A DNA stretch of 64,000 nt, taken from assembly GCA_012517935.1 (NCBI GenBank), contig JAAYUA010000119.1:27892-91891 (forward strand). Reading direction: 5' to 3'. A program made the translations under genes and the position numbers. Position 1 is the first letter of the stretch, and each line of letters starts with the position of its first letter. The notes below the pieces were generated by a model. The model saw only the letters and a program-made list of their open reading frames with translations. It was not told the DNA's origin and made no database searches. Of this stretch, positions 25,810 through 35,431 are shown piece after piece. Source of the DNA: Acetobacter sp. Lineage in GTDB: Bacteria; Pseudomonadota; Alphaproteobacteria; Acetobacterales; Acetobacteraceae.

Positions 25810-27639
25810 ATGAGCGAAACGTCTGTAACACTTCTGCTTGTTGCCGGTTGGAAAACTCTGGAAATGGGAGTGGATGACGCACTTCGGAAATCCGGTTTTT
25901 CCGTTCTCGTGGCTGCGAATGCCTGTGAAGCGATGGAAATTCTGGAGCAGGGGCTTCCAGACCTCGTTATTGCAGACGAGCATCCCGCTGGGATGAGCGC
26001 GGTTCAGCTGGCAACCAGATTGCGTCTTACCTCGGGGGCGCCATTTCTGCTTCTGACTGATTCTGTTGGGCTGGAACGCGAACAGGAAAAGCTGGCGCTT
26101 GGGATTGATGCCTGCATCCCGGTTTCGACGGACATCTTCCTGCTCAAGCTTCGCATCGATGCATTGTTGCGAGAAACGGTTGAAGCACGGGATATTCTAA
26201 GGTCGCGGGTGTTCCGGCGTCCCGTTGTGACAGTCCTGACCGGAAGCAAGGCAGAACATTCAGACATATCTGTTTTCGTGGAGACGTTGCGTAATGCCGG
26301 AGAAATCGTTGATCTGAAGCCGATCGAAAAGCTTTCCGAAGCTACGATAATGACGTCCGATTGCATTGTCATCGATCTGACGGATATGGCCATTTCGGGT
26401 GTCGAAATCTGTCGTCAACTGGATAAGCTGCGACGGGGTGGCGGCGAAAGGCAGAGCGTTTCGTCTGTGCGTCTGATGGCTATTGTGCCGGAAGGAGAAG
26501 TGTATGGGGCGGGAGATGTTCAGCTCTATGCTGCCGGTGTTGATGAGTGTCTGAAAGTCGGTGTGGACCCACATCTTTTTTGCAGCCGTTTGCAGGCGCT
26601 GCTGCGTCGAAAAATTGTTCTCGATGAAATTCAGTTGGTCGATTCAGAGCGTTTGGCGTGTGAGACGGCATTGGAGAATGTCCGCGCCAAGGCCGCTTTG
26701 GCTGAAGCATTGGAAGCGGCCAACGGAGATCTCGCGGATGTTAATAAGAAACTGATAGATGCCCAGTCGCAGCTCGTTCAGTCAGCCAAGATGGCATCTC
26801 TGGGAGAGCTGGTGGCTGGCATTGCTCACGAGTTCAATAATCCGCTCGCTTTTGTTGTTGCGCATGGCGACACGATTTCACGCTGTCTTCTGGGGGCGTT
26901 GGACAGTCTTGAGCAGGGGGAAAAGGACGAAGCCTTCAGTTTGTTGCGCAAGGCTGTGGACAGGCAGAACTCTTCGGCCGTCGGACTTGAGAGGATGAGA
27001 GACCTTGTGAACAGTCTCCGCAGTTTTTCACGACTTGATGAAGGAAGGTTCGAATATCTGGATGTGCCTGATGCAATCAGGACCGTCCTTGCACTTCTGG
27101 GGCCGAAGCTTGATCTGGGGATTGAAGTGGTCTGTGATTTTCAGGCCCCGCAGCATCTCCGATGTCAGGTTGGTCTGATCCATCAGGTGCTGATGAACAT
27201 TATCAGCAACGCGGCCGATGCTCTTCTTGCGCCTGCCCGTGTCGGAATGCATGCGAAATCCTGGCCGGAACAGGTGTCAATCGGTGGCGGAAGCGCCGAA
27301 GGCAGGCAGAAAGCAGAAGGCCCACGGATTACTGTCACAACGCGTGTAGGGCGTGAGGTCTCTGGCAGAGATGAAGAGGCGTATATTTTCGAAGTTACGG
27401 ATAATGGCCCAGGTGTTCCTCTGATCATGAGGGAGCGGGTTTTTGAGCCGTTTTTCACGACGAAACCTGTTGGAAGCGGCACAGGGCTGGGGCTTGCGAC
27501 TGCATATGGGATTGTGCAGGCCCATCGTGGCGCGATACGGATAGGGGACGCACCAGGTGGTGGTGCACAATTTACCGTTACGGTTCCTGTAAGCGGTGAT
27601 GTTGCAGTATCAGAGCCGGAGTATGTAACGGATGTTTGA
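25810..27639 (+). CDS. Histidine kinase with two degenerate receiver domains
   Basis: This roughly 609-residue cytoplasmic protein begins with two receiver-like domains (about residues 5-125 and 140-275). Both look degenerate: the first has LVIADEHPAGMSA around the acceptor aspartate, and the usual lysine near its end is missing. A coiled coil (about 300-345) leads into the dimerisation domain with the phosphorylatable histidine in GIAHEFNNPLA, followed by a HATPase_c domain with NIISNAADAL, DNGPGVP and GTGLGLATAYGIV. The ORF begins at 25750, but the ATG at 25810 follows a GGAAC site and is preferred. It overlaps the next kinase gene by eight bases. No membrane segment is present. Confidence 0.87.
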   Translation: MSETSVTLLLVAGWKTLEMGVDDALRKSGFSVLVAANACEAMEILEQGLPDLVIADEHPAGMSAVQLATRLRLTSGAPFLLLTDSVGLEREQEKLALGIDACIPVSTDIFLLKLRIDALLRETVEARDILRSRVFRRPVVTVLTGSKAEHSDISVFVETLRNAGEIVDLKPIEKLSEATIMTSDCIVIDLTDMAISGVEICRQLDKLRRGGGERQSVSSVRLMAIVPEGEVYGAGDVQLYAAGVDECLKVGVDPHLFCSRLQALLRRKIVLDEIQLVDSERLACETALENVRAKAALAEALEAANGDLADVNKKLIDAQSQLVQSAKMASLGELVAGIAHEFNNPLAFVVAHGDTISRCLLGALDSLEQGEKDEAFSLLRKAVDRQNSSAVGLERMRDLVNSLRSFSRLDEGRFEYLDVPDAIRTVLALLGPKLDLGIEVVCDFQAPQHLRCQVGLIHQVLMNIISNAADALLAPARVGMHAKSWPEQVSIGGGSAEGRQKAEGPRITVTTRVGREVSGRDEEAYIFEVTDNGPGVPLIMRERVFEPFFTTKPVGSGTGLGLATAYGIVQAHRGAIRIGDAPGGGAQFTVTVPVSGDVAVSEPEYVTDV

Positions 27640-29578
27640 CCGGGTTGTCAGTGGAATGTCCGTGGGATCGGCTGATCGTCCTGTCGTCCTTATTGTCGAT
27701 GATGAACCCGAAATTCTGACAGCCCTGAATGACAGTCTGGGCGAGGAATTTGATGTTATCGAAGCCAGTTCGGGTCGGCAGGCATTGGATCTTCTGGTTC
27801 AGAAAAACGATGTTGCCGTCATCATCTCAGACCAGAAAATGCGTGGAATGTCCGGTGACGAATTCCTGGTCGAGGCACGGAAATTGACCGATTCCGGGAC
27901 AATTCTTCTTACAGGATATGCAGATTTCAATACCGTAGTTTCGGCCATGAATCGTGGTTCGGTGATGTTTTATGTCGCCAAGCCATGGGTCCCGGCAGGC
28001 TTGCGCGGCATGGTGAGGGAGGCAGCCGCGGCATTTCACACACGTCGGGAGCTTGTGACAGAGCGGGCGCTTCTTAAGGGTGTTTTTGATAATCTTCCAG
28101 TAGGTCTGGCATTTTGTGATTCAGATGATCGCATCATACGCTTGAATACGCATGCAGCGGACTCGTTGGGACATTCAGTTGAAGAGTGTCTGGGCCATCG
28201 GGAAATCGATCTGGTGACTGGTGCGCGTCATGATGTGGCAGAAGAAGCGGACCCGGAATTTCAGTTGCAGGGCAAGGTTTCCCGTCTTTTCCGTTTTTCT
28301 GATTCCGAAGGGGTGGAACGCTGGCACCGCCTGACCCGGACACGCCTCCCGGATGCCTCAGGGCAGGAAGTCGGTCTGTCTGTTCTGATTGATCAGGACG
28401 TGAGCGACCTGATGGAAATGGAGCAGCGTTTACGCCAGGCTGACAAAATGCAGGCGATTGGGACGTTGGCCGGTGGCATCGCTCATGATTTCAACAATCT
28501 TCTGACTGCCATCATTGGTTCTCTGGATCTTGCGACCGACATGGCGCCTTCCATGGACCCGGCTGTGTCCCGGTTGTTGGAAAATGCGGTGACGGCCGCA
28601 CGGCGCGGCGCTTTACTCACGCGCAAGCTGCTCGATTTCAGCAGGCCTCGCGATGTCAGTCGTCGCCCTGTGAATGTTCCTGATCTTCTGCTCCAGATTC
28701 AGGGGCTGTTGACGCAGGCGGTCAGTCATCGCGGGAGAAAGGGACAGAGCGACATTGTTGTCGAACTGATGCCATTTCCTGATGACCTGCCTCATGCCTC
28801 CACAGACCCGGCGCAACTTGAGCTTGCATTGATTAATTTATGTATGAACGCGCGGGAGGCTCAGCCCGATGGTGGTGAAATTACGATTTCCGTTGCGCGG
28901 GGTGTGATCAAGGACGCGGAACCGGGCGCCTTGTTGAAAACCGGGGACTACCTTGTTCTGACGGTGCGGGATCGTGGTGTCGGGATGTCGCAGGACATGC
29001 TGTCACGTATTTTCGAGCCGTTTTTTACGACAAAGGCGATGGGGGGAGGAATTGGTCTGGGCCTGCCCATGATTTATGGCTTCGTGCGTCGCAATGGTGG
29101 TGATGTCCGTGTCAGCAGCCGTCCCGGAGCCGGCACCAAGTTTGAGCTTTGGCTGCCCGCCGCCGAAGAAGGTTTGCAAATGCCGACAAAGACGTCGGAT
29201 ATTGTCGAAGACATTGCTCATGAGGGCGGCAGGAAGGCTATTCTTGTTGTCGATGATGATCAGGCTGTTGGTGCCGTTACCGAAGGTTTTCTTGTTCGTG
29301 CTGGCTTGAATGTTGTCAGATGTGATAGCGGCCAGAAAGCGCTGGATATTGTTCAGGAGCGGCCCGATATCGGTTTTGTTGTGATGGATCTTCTGATGCC
29401 GGGCATGAATGGAGATGAGTGCGCCAGGCGTATGTCGGAAATCAGGAGTGATCTGAAAATCCTGTTTGTGACCGGGTTTGCCGACCGTGCCGTCCTGCCT
29501 GCAGGGGCGCGGGTGATTGGCAAACCCTTCACAAAAGATGTTCTGCTGACCGGCTTGCGTGAAGCGATGGAGAGCTGA
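27632..29578 (+). CDS. Hybrid histidine kinase (REC-PAS-kinase-REC)
   Basis: This 648-residue soluble signalling protein has an N-terminal receiver (VLIVDDEPEILTAL, acceptor in IISDQKMRGMSG), a PAS domain (about 150-250, FDNLPVGLAFCDSDDRI), a dimerisation histidine in GIAHDFNNLLTA and a HATPase_c domain (NLCMNAREA, GIGLGLPMIYGFV). A C-terminal receiver follows (LVVDDDQAVGAV, acceptor in VVMDLLMPGMNG). Both receivers look functional, unlike those of the kinase before it. It overlaps that gene by eight bases, so the two are coupled and probably form one phosphorelay. No DNA-binding regulator is encoded nearby, so the output lies elsewhere in the genome. Confidence 0.9.
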   Translation: MFDRVVSGMSVGSADRPVVLIVDDEPEILTALNDSLGEEFDVIEASSGRQALDLLVQKNDVAVIISDQKMRGMSGDEFLVEARKLTDSGTILLTGYADFNTVVSAMNRGSVMFYVAKPWVPAGLRGMVREAAAAFHTRRELVTERALLKGVFDNLPVGLAFCDSDDRIIRLNTHAADSLGHSVEECLGHREIDLVTGARHDVAEEADPEFQLQGKVSRLFRFSDSEGVERWHRLTRTRLPDASGQEVGLSVLIDQDVSDLMEMEQRLRQADKMQAIGTLAGGIAHDFNNLLTAIIGSLDLATDMAPSMDPAVSRLLENAVTAARRGALLTRKLLDFSRPRDVSRRPVNVPDLLLQIQGLLTQAVSHRGRKGQSDIVVELMPFPDDLPHASTDPAQLELALINLCMNAREAQPDGGEITISVARGVIKDAEPGALLKTGDYLVLTVRDRGVGMSQDMLSRIFEPFFTTKAMGGGIGLGLPMIYGFVRRNGGDVRVSSRPGAGTKFELWLPAAEEGLQMPTKTSDIVEDIAHEGGRKAILVVDDDQAVGAVTEGFLVRAGLNVVRCDSGQKALDIVQERPDIGFVVMDLLMPGMNGDECARRMSEIRSDLKILFVTGFADRAVLPAGARVIGKPFTKDVLLTGLREAMES

Positions 29579-29587
29579 ACAAAAGGA

Positions 29588-29995
29588 TTAGTTGCGGAAG
29601 AGCGGTTGTGACATGTTCTGGCCCGGCTTTTTCCCGGACAGTTTTATTTCAGCCGTGTTTTCTGAAATGAGCGTGAAAGTAACGTTCATGTTACCATCCT
29701 TGTCGGTCGCGCTCCAAAGTTTTTTCTTGTCGTCGTATTTGAGCAGATACTGGCTCTGCTGACCTTTCTGCAGATAGGTCGGGAGTGTCAGTGTGACTGG
29801 GCCCGTAGCGGAAACAGTGCTGTCAGCCGTGACAGTGGTGGCGGGCAGCCCCATGGATGCCCATGAGCCAATCAGTTCTTTCGCTGTGGCGGTATAGGCG
29901 GGTGCTGTGGTGGTGGCTGCATGCAGCGAAGGAGAAACTGCTGCTGAAGAGAGTGCCAGCCCCATAATGGTCATAAAAAGGCGAAAGTGGTTCAT
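29588..29995 (-). CDS. Small secreted protein of unknown function
   Basis: This 135-residue protein has a clear signal peptide (MNHFRLFMTIMGLALSSAAV, cleavage near LHA). The mature part reads as a beta-rich domain starting KELIGSWASMG, with a periodic pattern of threonines and valines like a lipocalin-type or copper-resistance-like fold, but I do not recognise the family. The ORF runs from 30130, but the upstream 45 codons are polar and lack a signal; the ATG at 29995 is the sensible start. It is convergent with the hybrid kinase and divergent from the tetR gene. Confidence 0.65.
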   Translation of the reverse strand: MNHFRLFMTIMGLALSSAAVSPSLHAATTTAPAYTATAKELIGSWASMGLPATTVTADSTVSATGPVTLTLPTYLQKGQQSQYLLKYDDKKKLWSATDKDGNMNVTFTLISENTAEIKLSGKKPGQNMSQPLFRN

Positions 29996-30151
29996 GACTG
30001 GATGTCTCCATTCCAATGAAATGATATGGTCTTCAGATACTTCATTGTCCGTCAGTGGGACAGGGGCCGAGATCTCTTCTTGAGAGTTGCTTCTGGTTCC
30101 TTCATTGTGGTGTTGATCATAAACGGGCAATTACAACGTCTGTGAAACGAA

Positions 30152-30850
30152 ATGGTGGGAAATCAGGAGATGGCGAAGTCGGCTGCGGCTGAGCAGAAGT
30201 CTGGTGCGATGCGTGGATTGGGTATTCGGGAAAAAAACCGTCAGGAAACGCAAGCGCGTCTGATTGTTGCAGCGATGCGCCTTCTGTCCGAGCGTGGTTA
30301 TGAAAGCGTAACGGTTGATGATATTGCCGGGGATGCTGGCGTTTCGCGTCGTACGTTGTTTCGCTATTTCCCAGGGAAAGACGAAATCGTTCTCGCATGG
30401 ACGCAGGGAATGACAGGCGTTCTGGCTGAAACAATTCGTGCAACGCCATCGTCGGTAGATGCGCGCGAAGCGATGATCCGGTCTTTTGAGGCTGTGATAC
30501 CGCGCATGGCTTCCAGTCGTCGGGAGGCTTTTGCGTTTGTCAGTCTGATTGAAAAGACACCAGCTCTGCTGCCAGTCAGTCTTCGCAAATATGCACAATG
30601 GGAAGATAGTCTTGCGGAAGCGCTGCAATTGCGACTGGAGGGGACGGAGGAAGAGCGTCGTCTCGGCTCGCGCGTGATGGCCCGTTCGGGGATTGCAGCT
30701 TTCCGGACTGCTTTGGATGAATGGCTGACGTTGCGTGGTCGTCCAGTGCTTGATGATGTTCTTCGGAGAACATTTCACCTGCAGAGCAGAACGTTATGCG
30801 CACAGCATACAATGTGTGAAGAAGAGCCGATTAAGTCGAAAGCCGCTTGA
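30152..30850 (+). CDS. TetR-family transcriptional regulator
   Basis: This 232-residue regulator has a TetR N-terminal helix-turn-helix domain: TQARLIVAAMRLLSERGYES, then VDDIAGDAGVSRRTLFRYFPGKDEI. The C-terminal ligand domain is not recognisable. The gene is divergent from the small secreted-protein gene and convergent with the Rieske gene. As TetR proteins often repress a divergent neighbour, the secreted-protein gene is a possible target. There is no clear palindrome in the intergenic bases. Confidence 0.88.
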   Translation: MVGNQEMAKSAAAEQKSGAMRGLGIREKNRQETQARLIVAAMRLLSERGYESVTVDDIAGDAGVSRRTLFRYFPGKDEIVLAWTQGMTGVLAETIRATPSSVDAREAMIRSFEAVIPRMASSRREAFAFVSLIEKTPALLPVSLRKYAQWEDSLAEALQLRLEGTEEERRLGSRVMARSGIAAFRTALDEWLTLRGRPVLDDVLRRTFHLQSRTLCAQHTMCEEEPIKSKAA

Positions 30851-30878
30851 AAGAGCGACTTTCGTCCATGGCATGATG

Positions 30879-31508
30879 TCAGATCTGGACGATCGACGAG
30901 AAATCGAAATGCTCGCCTTCCGGATTTTCCCCGATTCGAAGCATCGTGTCTGAAAGCATTCGGTGCGGTGGAACTGGCAGGTTGTAGGGGGCTGGAACAC
31001 CCTTGAAAACGCGCCCTGCCAGATCAAACTTCGAGCCATGACATGGGCAGAGGAAAGTGCGCACAGCAGGATCACCGCTGCCGCCGATCATGGTGGGGAT
31101 ACATCCGAGATGTGTGCAGACACCGACCAGAACGCTATATTCAGGCTTCAGTGAGCGATGCCAGTTTGTTGCGTAGGGCGGTTGCTGAACGATCAGTGAG
31201 TCCGGGTCGCGCAGTTTGCTGACTAATTCCGGAGATTTCAGTTTGGCAAGGGCTTCGGGTGGCCGGTTGGTGATGAAAACCGGGCTGCCACGCCACATGA
31301 CGGTGATCTGCTGCCCCGGTGCGATTGCGGTGAGATCGACATCCACCGGAGCATGAGCCGCAGTGTCATCCGGGGGTGTCAGTGTTTCCAGAAAGGGCCA
31401 GGCGAGAGCGCAGCCGCCGGCAACCGCAGTGGTTATGGTCACTACGGTCAGCACATCACGTCTGGAGGTGGATGAACCGCGTGCGGGCGTCGAGGCAGGG
31501 CTTGTCAT
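30879..31508 (-). CDS. petA: Rieske iron-sulfur protein of cytochrome bc1
   Basis: This 209-residue protein is the ubiquinol-cytochrome c reductase Rieske subunit. It has a twin-arginine start ([10 protein letters not shown]) that doubles as membrane anchor, then a soluble domain with both cluster boxes, CTHLGC and CPCHGSKFD, holding two cysteines and two histidines. In most alphaproteobacteria the next genes are petB and petC, for cytochromes b and c1. Here the next gene is a convergent tetR and no cytochrome genes are in the window. The protein may partner with a bc1 complex encoded elsewhere. Confidence 0.9.
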   Translation of the reverse strand: MTSPASTPARGSSTSRRDVLTVVTITTAVAGGCALAWPFLETLTPPDDTAAHAPVDVDLTAIAPGQQITVMWRGSPVFITNRPPEALAKLKSPELVSKLRDPDSLIVQQPPYATNWHRSLKPEYSVLVGVCTHLGCIPTMIGGSGDPAVRTFLCPCHGSKFDLAGRVFKGVPAPYNLPVPPHRMLSDTMLRIGENPEGEHFDFSSIVQI

Positions 31509-31598
31509 GATCTGATTTTTTCGGCCGAACGATTGTAGTGCGGAATGAATTGTTGCGATGCAACTCTAGCTTTCACAGGCGGCTTTCGCAACAGCAGC

Positions 31599-32051
31599 TC
31601 ATGGCAGGGGATGAAAGGTTCCCGGGCTTCCCTGATCAGTCAGAATCTGACGGGCTGCACGGTGGACCTGAAGTGCAAAAAGCTTTGTCAGGGAACCGTC
31701 AGGTTTTGGGCATGACTTGGAATGTTTTTCCATGACATCAATGTTTGCTGTCCCGGCGACATTCTCGTCACCAACCACATTGACGATGAACAAAAGGCAG
31801 TTAGCGGGAACATCTGTCATGCCGTTGCTTGTCACAACCGTGCGCAAGTGCTGGATCAGAGCGCTGTCGTTAAACCAGCTCATGTCATTGAAAGTGTAGT
31901 GATCCACGAGCTTTTCGGGAAGTTTCGACTTTGCGACATAGAGTGAGAGCGCGATCAGAGGAAGAACCATCAGAAGGCGTCGGACAACATGCTGGCGCAA
32001 AGTCCGTTTCGGACGTTGTCCGGGAGTGGAACCGCTTCGCAGACGTATCAT
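31599..32051 (-). CDS. Conserved-looking membrane-anchored protein coupled to zwf
   Basis: This 150-residue protein has a basic N-terminus (RPKRTLRQHVVRR), one membrane helix at about residues 27-42 and a periplasmic domain with two cysteines (ANCLLF and SKSCPKP) that could form a disulfide. I do not recognise the family. Its start codon directly abuts the zwf stop with no gap, so it is translated with zwf. Frame integrity over 150 codons and the tight junction argue that it is a real gene. Its function is unknown. Confidence 0.6.
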   Translation of the reverse strand: MIRLRSGSTPGQRPKRTLRQHVVRRLLMVLPLIALSLYVAKSKLPEKLVDHYTFNDMSWFNDSALIQHLRTVVTSNGMTDVPANCLLFIVNVVGDENVAGTANIDVMEKHSKSCPKPDGSLTKLFALQVHRAARQILTDQGSPGTFHPLP

Positions 32052-33518
32052 TCAATCCATATCCTCATGCCAGGAGAAGCCGTCACGCTTGAGCAGCTCT
32101 CCGGATGACGCCGGTCCCCAGTTACCTGCATGGTAGGTTTCCAGAGGACGAAGGCCCTGTTGCCACCCTTCGAGGATGGGTTCAACCCATTCCCATGATG
32201 CGACCACCTCATCCCGGCGAATGAACATGACCGGGTCTCCCTGAACCGTATCCATCAGGAGATGTTCATAGGAATCGGGATAACGGGTGCGGAATGCGTC
32301 CGAGAAAGACACATCAAGCGCAGCCTCGCGCAGTTCGAAACCGTCATGGTCCGGGTCTTTTGCAGACACGACAAAGGAAATACCTTCATCTGGCTGGATA
32401 CGGATCACCAGACGTCCCGGTCTGGGTGGCTTTGTGAAGATTGGCCAGGGCTGTGGGCGGAACTGCACCACAATCTCACTGGTTTTCTTGGGCAAACGCT
32501 TGCCAGTTCTCAGATAGAAAGGGACACCCGCCCAACGAGGTGTCCGAATTTCGGTCCGGAGTGCGACAAATGTTTCCGTGTCGCTCTCTCTGCTTCCCAA
32601 ATCCTCCAGATAGCCATCTACGGGTTCGCCATTGATCTGGCCTTCAATGTAACGTGCCCGAACCGTGTTTTCGGTGACATCTTCCGGTGTGAAAGGCTTG
32701 AGAGCCCGCAGCATCTTGAGCTTTTCGTTCCTCAGATCGGAGGCCTGAAAAGTGATGGGTGGCTCCATCGTAATGACTGCAAGAACCTGAAGAAGATGAT
32801 TCTGGACCATATCGCGCAAGGCGCCTGAAACGTCGTAATAAGGTCCGCGACTGCCGACGCCGACTGTTTCTGCTGCTGTGATCTGGACGTGAGAGATGGT
32901 GTTGCAGTTCCAGGAACGCTCGATCATCGGATTGGCGAAACGCAATGCCAGTAGATTCTGGACGGTTTCCTTGCCCAGATAATGGTCGATCCGGAAAATG
33001 GCATGCTCCGGGAAGAAGCGGGCAATGTTCCTGTTGATCTCCTCCGCGCTCTTGAGATCAGTCCCGATCGGTTTTTCCAGAACGATTCTGCTCTTCTGTG
33101 TGATCAGATTCTGGGAATAGAAAGATTCTGCGGCTTGGGTGTAGAGGTCAGGGGCTGTGGCGATATAAAAAACGCGAATGCGGGAGGTATCTGACAGGCG
33201 GGAGATAAGCTCTGACCAGTCTGCCTGTGCGTGCGTCGCATCAAGATGCACATAATCCAGCAGTTTCAGGAAGGCGGAGAGTGTGGTTTCACACAAGGTC
33301 TCAGGCGGCAGAAAGCCACGAAGAGCCTGCTCGCTTTTATCCCGATACTGTTCAGGCGTCATCAAGGCGCGCGCAAGGCCGATGATGCGTGCATTGTCAG
33401 GGATCTGGCCTGCCCGAAAGCGTTGATAGAATGCAGGCAGAAGCTTACGCATGGTAAGATCGCCAGTGCCACCGACGATGACGAAATCGAAGGGAGCAAC
33501 CTGAACGACTTCAGACAT
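32052..33518 (-). CDS. zwf: Glucose-6-phosphate 1-dehydrogenase
   Basis: This 488-residue enzyme oxidises glucose 6-phosphate to 6-phosphogluconolactone with NAD(P)+, the entry to the pentose phosphate pathway. The N-terminal nucleotide motif (VGGTGDLTMRKLLPAFY) and the catalytic signature RIDHYLGKE are both intact. Length and domain layout are normal. It precedes a small membrane protein gene, with petA 90 bases beyond that on the same strand. Acetic acid bacteria depend heavily on the pentose phosphate route, which fits the host suggested here. Confidence 0.95.
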   Translation of the reverse strand: MSEVVQVAPFDFVIVGGTGDLTMRKLLPAFYQRFRAGQIPDNARIIGLARALMTPEQYRDKSEQALRGFLPPETLCETTLSAFLKLLDYVHLDATHAQADWSELISRLSDTSRIRVFYIATAPDLYTQAAESFYSQNLITQKSRIVLEKPIGTDLKSAEEINRNIARFFPEHAIFRIDHYLGKETVQNLLALRFANPMIERSWNCNTISHVQITAAETVGVGSRGPYYDVSGALRDMVQNHLLQVLAVITMEPPITFQASDLRNEKLKMLRALKPFTPEDVTENTVRARYIEGQINGEPVDGYLEDLGSRESDTETFVALRTEIRTPRWAGVPFYLRTGKRLPKKTSEIVVQFRPQPWPIFTKPPRPGRLVIRIQPDEGISFVVSAKDPDHDGFELREAALDVSFSDAFRTRYPDSYEHLLMDTVQGDPVMFIRRDEVVASWEWVEPILEGWQQGLRPLETYHAGNWGPASSGELLKRDGFSWHEDMD

Positions 33519-33787
33519 GAGAGGATACTCCTGGCTCGGAAGGGCATAATGGCAACGCAGGAAACGCTGTGGATGTTTCCCGGAGTGATTTAGTCTGTCG
33601 GATGCGGCTCATCCTGCTCATCTGTCAAGGTTAGATGGACGGGTTGGTCTGAAATTGGAGACATCCATAATTGACCCGCGCAAAAGGGTGGGGGATAAGC
33701 CCCGGCTTCATGTAGTGATCTGTCATGGCACCGATGAGTGCGATGTTTTCGCTGCGGAAGAGCAGGGATCAAGAGGAGGTTTCGGGG

Positions 33788-34060
33788 ATGGATAGCGATA
33801 CGTTTTCAGGGAATGATGACGCAGCTGTCGGAGGAATTGCTGCGGATCGTCTGCGCAGCATTATCGAACGTGTCGAACGTCTTGAAGAAGAGCGTAAAGC
33901 TCTGGCCGGGGATATCAAGGATATTTTTTCAGAAGCCAAATCTGCCGGGTTTGATGTGAAGGTGATCCGTCAGATCATTCGCCTCAGAAAGCAGGAGCCA
34001 GCAGAGGTTGAGGAGCAGGAAACGCTTCTGGATATTTATCGCCGCGCTCTTGGCATGTAA
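33788..34060 (+). CDS. gapR: GapR-family (DUF2312) DNA-binding protein
   Basis: This 90-residue coiled-coil protein matches GapR/DUF2312, an AT-rich-DNA-binding, nucleoid-associated protein of alphaproteobacteria that follows replication forks. The core ADRLRSIIERVERLEEERKAL, then IKDIFSEAKSAGFDVKVIR and IIRLRK, is diagnostic. The ORF begins at 33725, but an AAGAGGAGG site ten bases before the ATG at 33788 fixes that start. A strong terminator follows 41 bases after the stop. It is a single-gene transcription unit. Confidence 0.92.
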   Translation: MDSDTFSGNDDAAVGGIAADRLRSIIERVERLEEERKALAGDIKDIFSEAKSAGFDVKVIRQIIRLRKQEPAEVEEQETLLDIYRRALGM

Positions 34061-34101
34061 TATTGATGTGCGGGCGGCAGTGGCTGCCCGACATTATCAA
34101 T

Positions 34102-34140
34102 GGGGCGATCGTTGGATAAACGATCGCCCCATTTGTTTTT
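34102..34140 (+). terminator. Intrinsic terminator after gapR
   Basis: GGGGCGATCGTT and AACGATCGCCCC form a perfect 12-base stem with a five-base loop, followed by ATTTGTTTTT. This is a textbook rho-independent terminator on the plus strand. It also lies just past the end of convergent glyA and could stop transcription from both sides. Confidence 0.93.
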
Positions 34141-34141
34141 A

Positions 34142-35431
34142 TCAGTGACTATAGATCGGGAATTTTGCGCAGAGTGCACGAACACGTTCGTGAACAGCAT
34201 TCTCGACTTCAGGATTACCTTCACCGCCTGAAGCGGCAAGGGCGGTCAGAACTTCGTCAATCATCTCACCGACCTGGCGGAACTCATCCTCACGGAAACC
34301 ACGGGCTGTGGCGGCCGGGCTGCCAAGACGAATGCCCGATGTAATGGCCGGTTTGGCCGGGTCAAAAGGAACTGCGTTCTTATTGGCCGTGATGCCAGCA
34401 CGTTCCAGAGCCTGTTCAGCAGCTTTGCCTGTGACGTTCTTCGGGCGAAGGTCGACCAGAAGAAGGTGACTGTCGGTGCCGCCTGTGACCAGATCGAAAC
34501 CACGTTCGACAAGCACTTCACCCAGAACGCGGGCATTGTTTGCCACGGCTTTCTGATATTCTTTGAATTCTGGCTGCAGAGCTTCACCAAAGGCGACAGC
34601 TTTGGCGGCAATGACATGCATCAGCGGTCCGCCCTGCAATCCCGGGAAGACGGCGGAGTTGATTTTCTTTGCCAGATCCGCATCGTTGGTGAGGATCAGT
34701 CCGCCACGCGGTCCACGCAGTGTTTTGTGGGTCGTGCTGGTGACGATATCGGCATGGGGCACGGGGCTTGGGTAGAGCCCGGCAGCGACCAGTCCGGCGA
34801 AATGAGCCATATCGACCATCAGGCGGGCACCGACTTCATCGGCAATGCGGCGGAAGCGCGCAAAATCGATGATGCGGGGATAGGCGGAACCACCGGCGAC
34901 AATCAGTTTCGGCTTGGTTTCGCGGGCCAGACGCTCCATTTCCTCGTAGTCCAGTTCGCCATTTTCGCGACGAACGCCGTACTGAACGGCATTGAACCAT
35001 TTCCCGGAATAGTTCGGGGCAGCGCCATGGGTCAGATGGCCACCAGCGGCAAGGCTCATGCCCAGAACAGTGTCTCCGGGGACGACCGTCGCCATGAAGG
35101 CGGCTTGGTTCGCATTGGCACCGGAGTGGGGTTGCACGTTTGCAAATTCTGCGCCGAAAATCTTTTTGGCCCGTTCAATGGCGAGGACTTCGACTTTGTC
35201 GACCTCTACGCATCCGCCATAGTAACGGCGACCCGGATAGCCTTCGGCATATTTGTTGGTCAGTACGCTGCCCTGGGCTTCCAGAACGGCTGCTGACACA
35301 ATGTTTTCGCTGGCGATCAGTTCGATGCCATCTTTCTGCCGGACGAATTCACCGCGAATGGCCGCAGCCACATCCGGATCCACGTCGCTGACGGGAGCGT
35401 TAAAGAAGCGATGCAGATCCGTCTCACTCAC
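34142..35431 (-). CDS. glyA: Serine hydroxymethyltransferase
   Basis: This 429-residue pyridoxal-phosphate enzyme converts serine and tetrahydrofolate to glycine and methylene-tetrahydrofolate. The family signatures [19 protein letters not shown] and YPGRRYYGG are at the N-terminus, and the PLP lysine is in [15 protein letters not shown]. Length is normal. The gene is convergent with gapR and divergent from an amino-acid permease 223 bases away. No glycine riboswitch is visible upstream. Confidence 0.96.
   Translation of the reverse strand: MSETDLHRFFNAPVSDVDPDVAAAIRGEFVRQKDGIELIASENIVSAAVLEAQGSVLTNKYAEGYPGRRYYGGCVEVDKVEVLAIERAKKIFGAEFANVQPHSGANANQAAFMATVVPGDTVLGMSLAAGGHLTHGAAPNYSGKWFNAVQYGVRRENGELDYEEMERLARETKPKLIVAGGSAYPRIIDFARFRRIADEVGARLMVDMAHFAGLVAAGLYPSPVPHADIVTSTTHKTLRGPRGGLILTNDADLAKKINSAVFPGLQGGPLMHVIAAKAVAFGEALQPEFKEYQKAVANNARVLGEVLVERGFDLVTGGTDSHLLLVDLRPKNVTGKAAEQALERAGITANKNAVPFDPAKPAITSGIRLGSPAATARGFREDEFRQVGEMIDEVLTALAASGGEGNPEVENAVHERVRALCAKFPIYSH

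Noticed and set aside
30131-30778. 215-aa ORF opposite tetR
   Set aside because: Antisense shadow; the plus-strand frame carries the TetR helix-turn-helix.
34466-35296. 276-aa ORF opposite glyA
   Set aside because: Antisense shadow of a confidently identified gene, with no domain.
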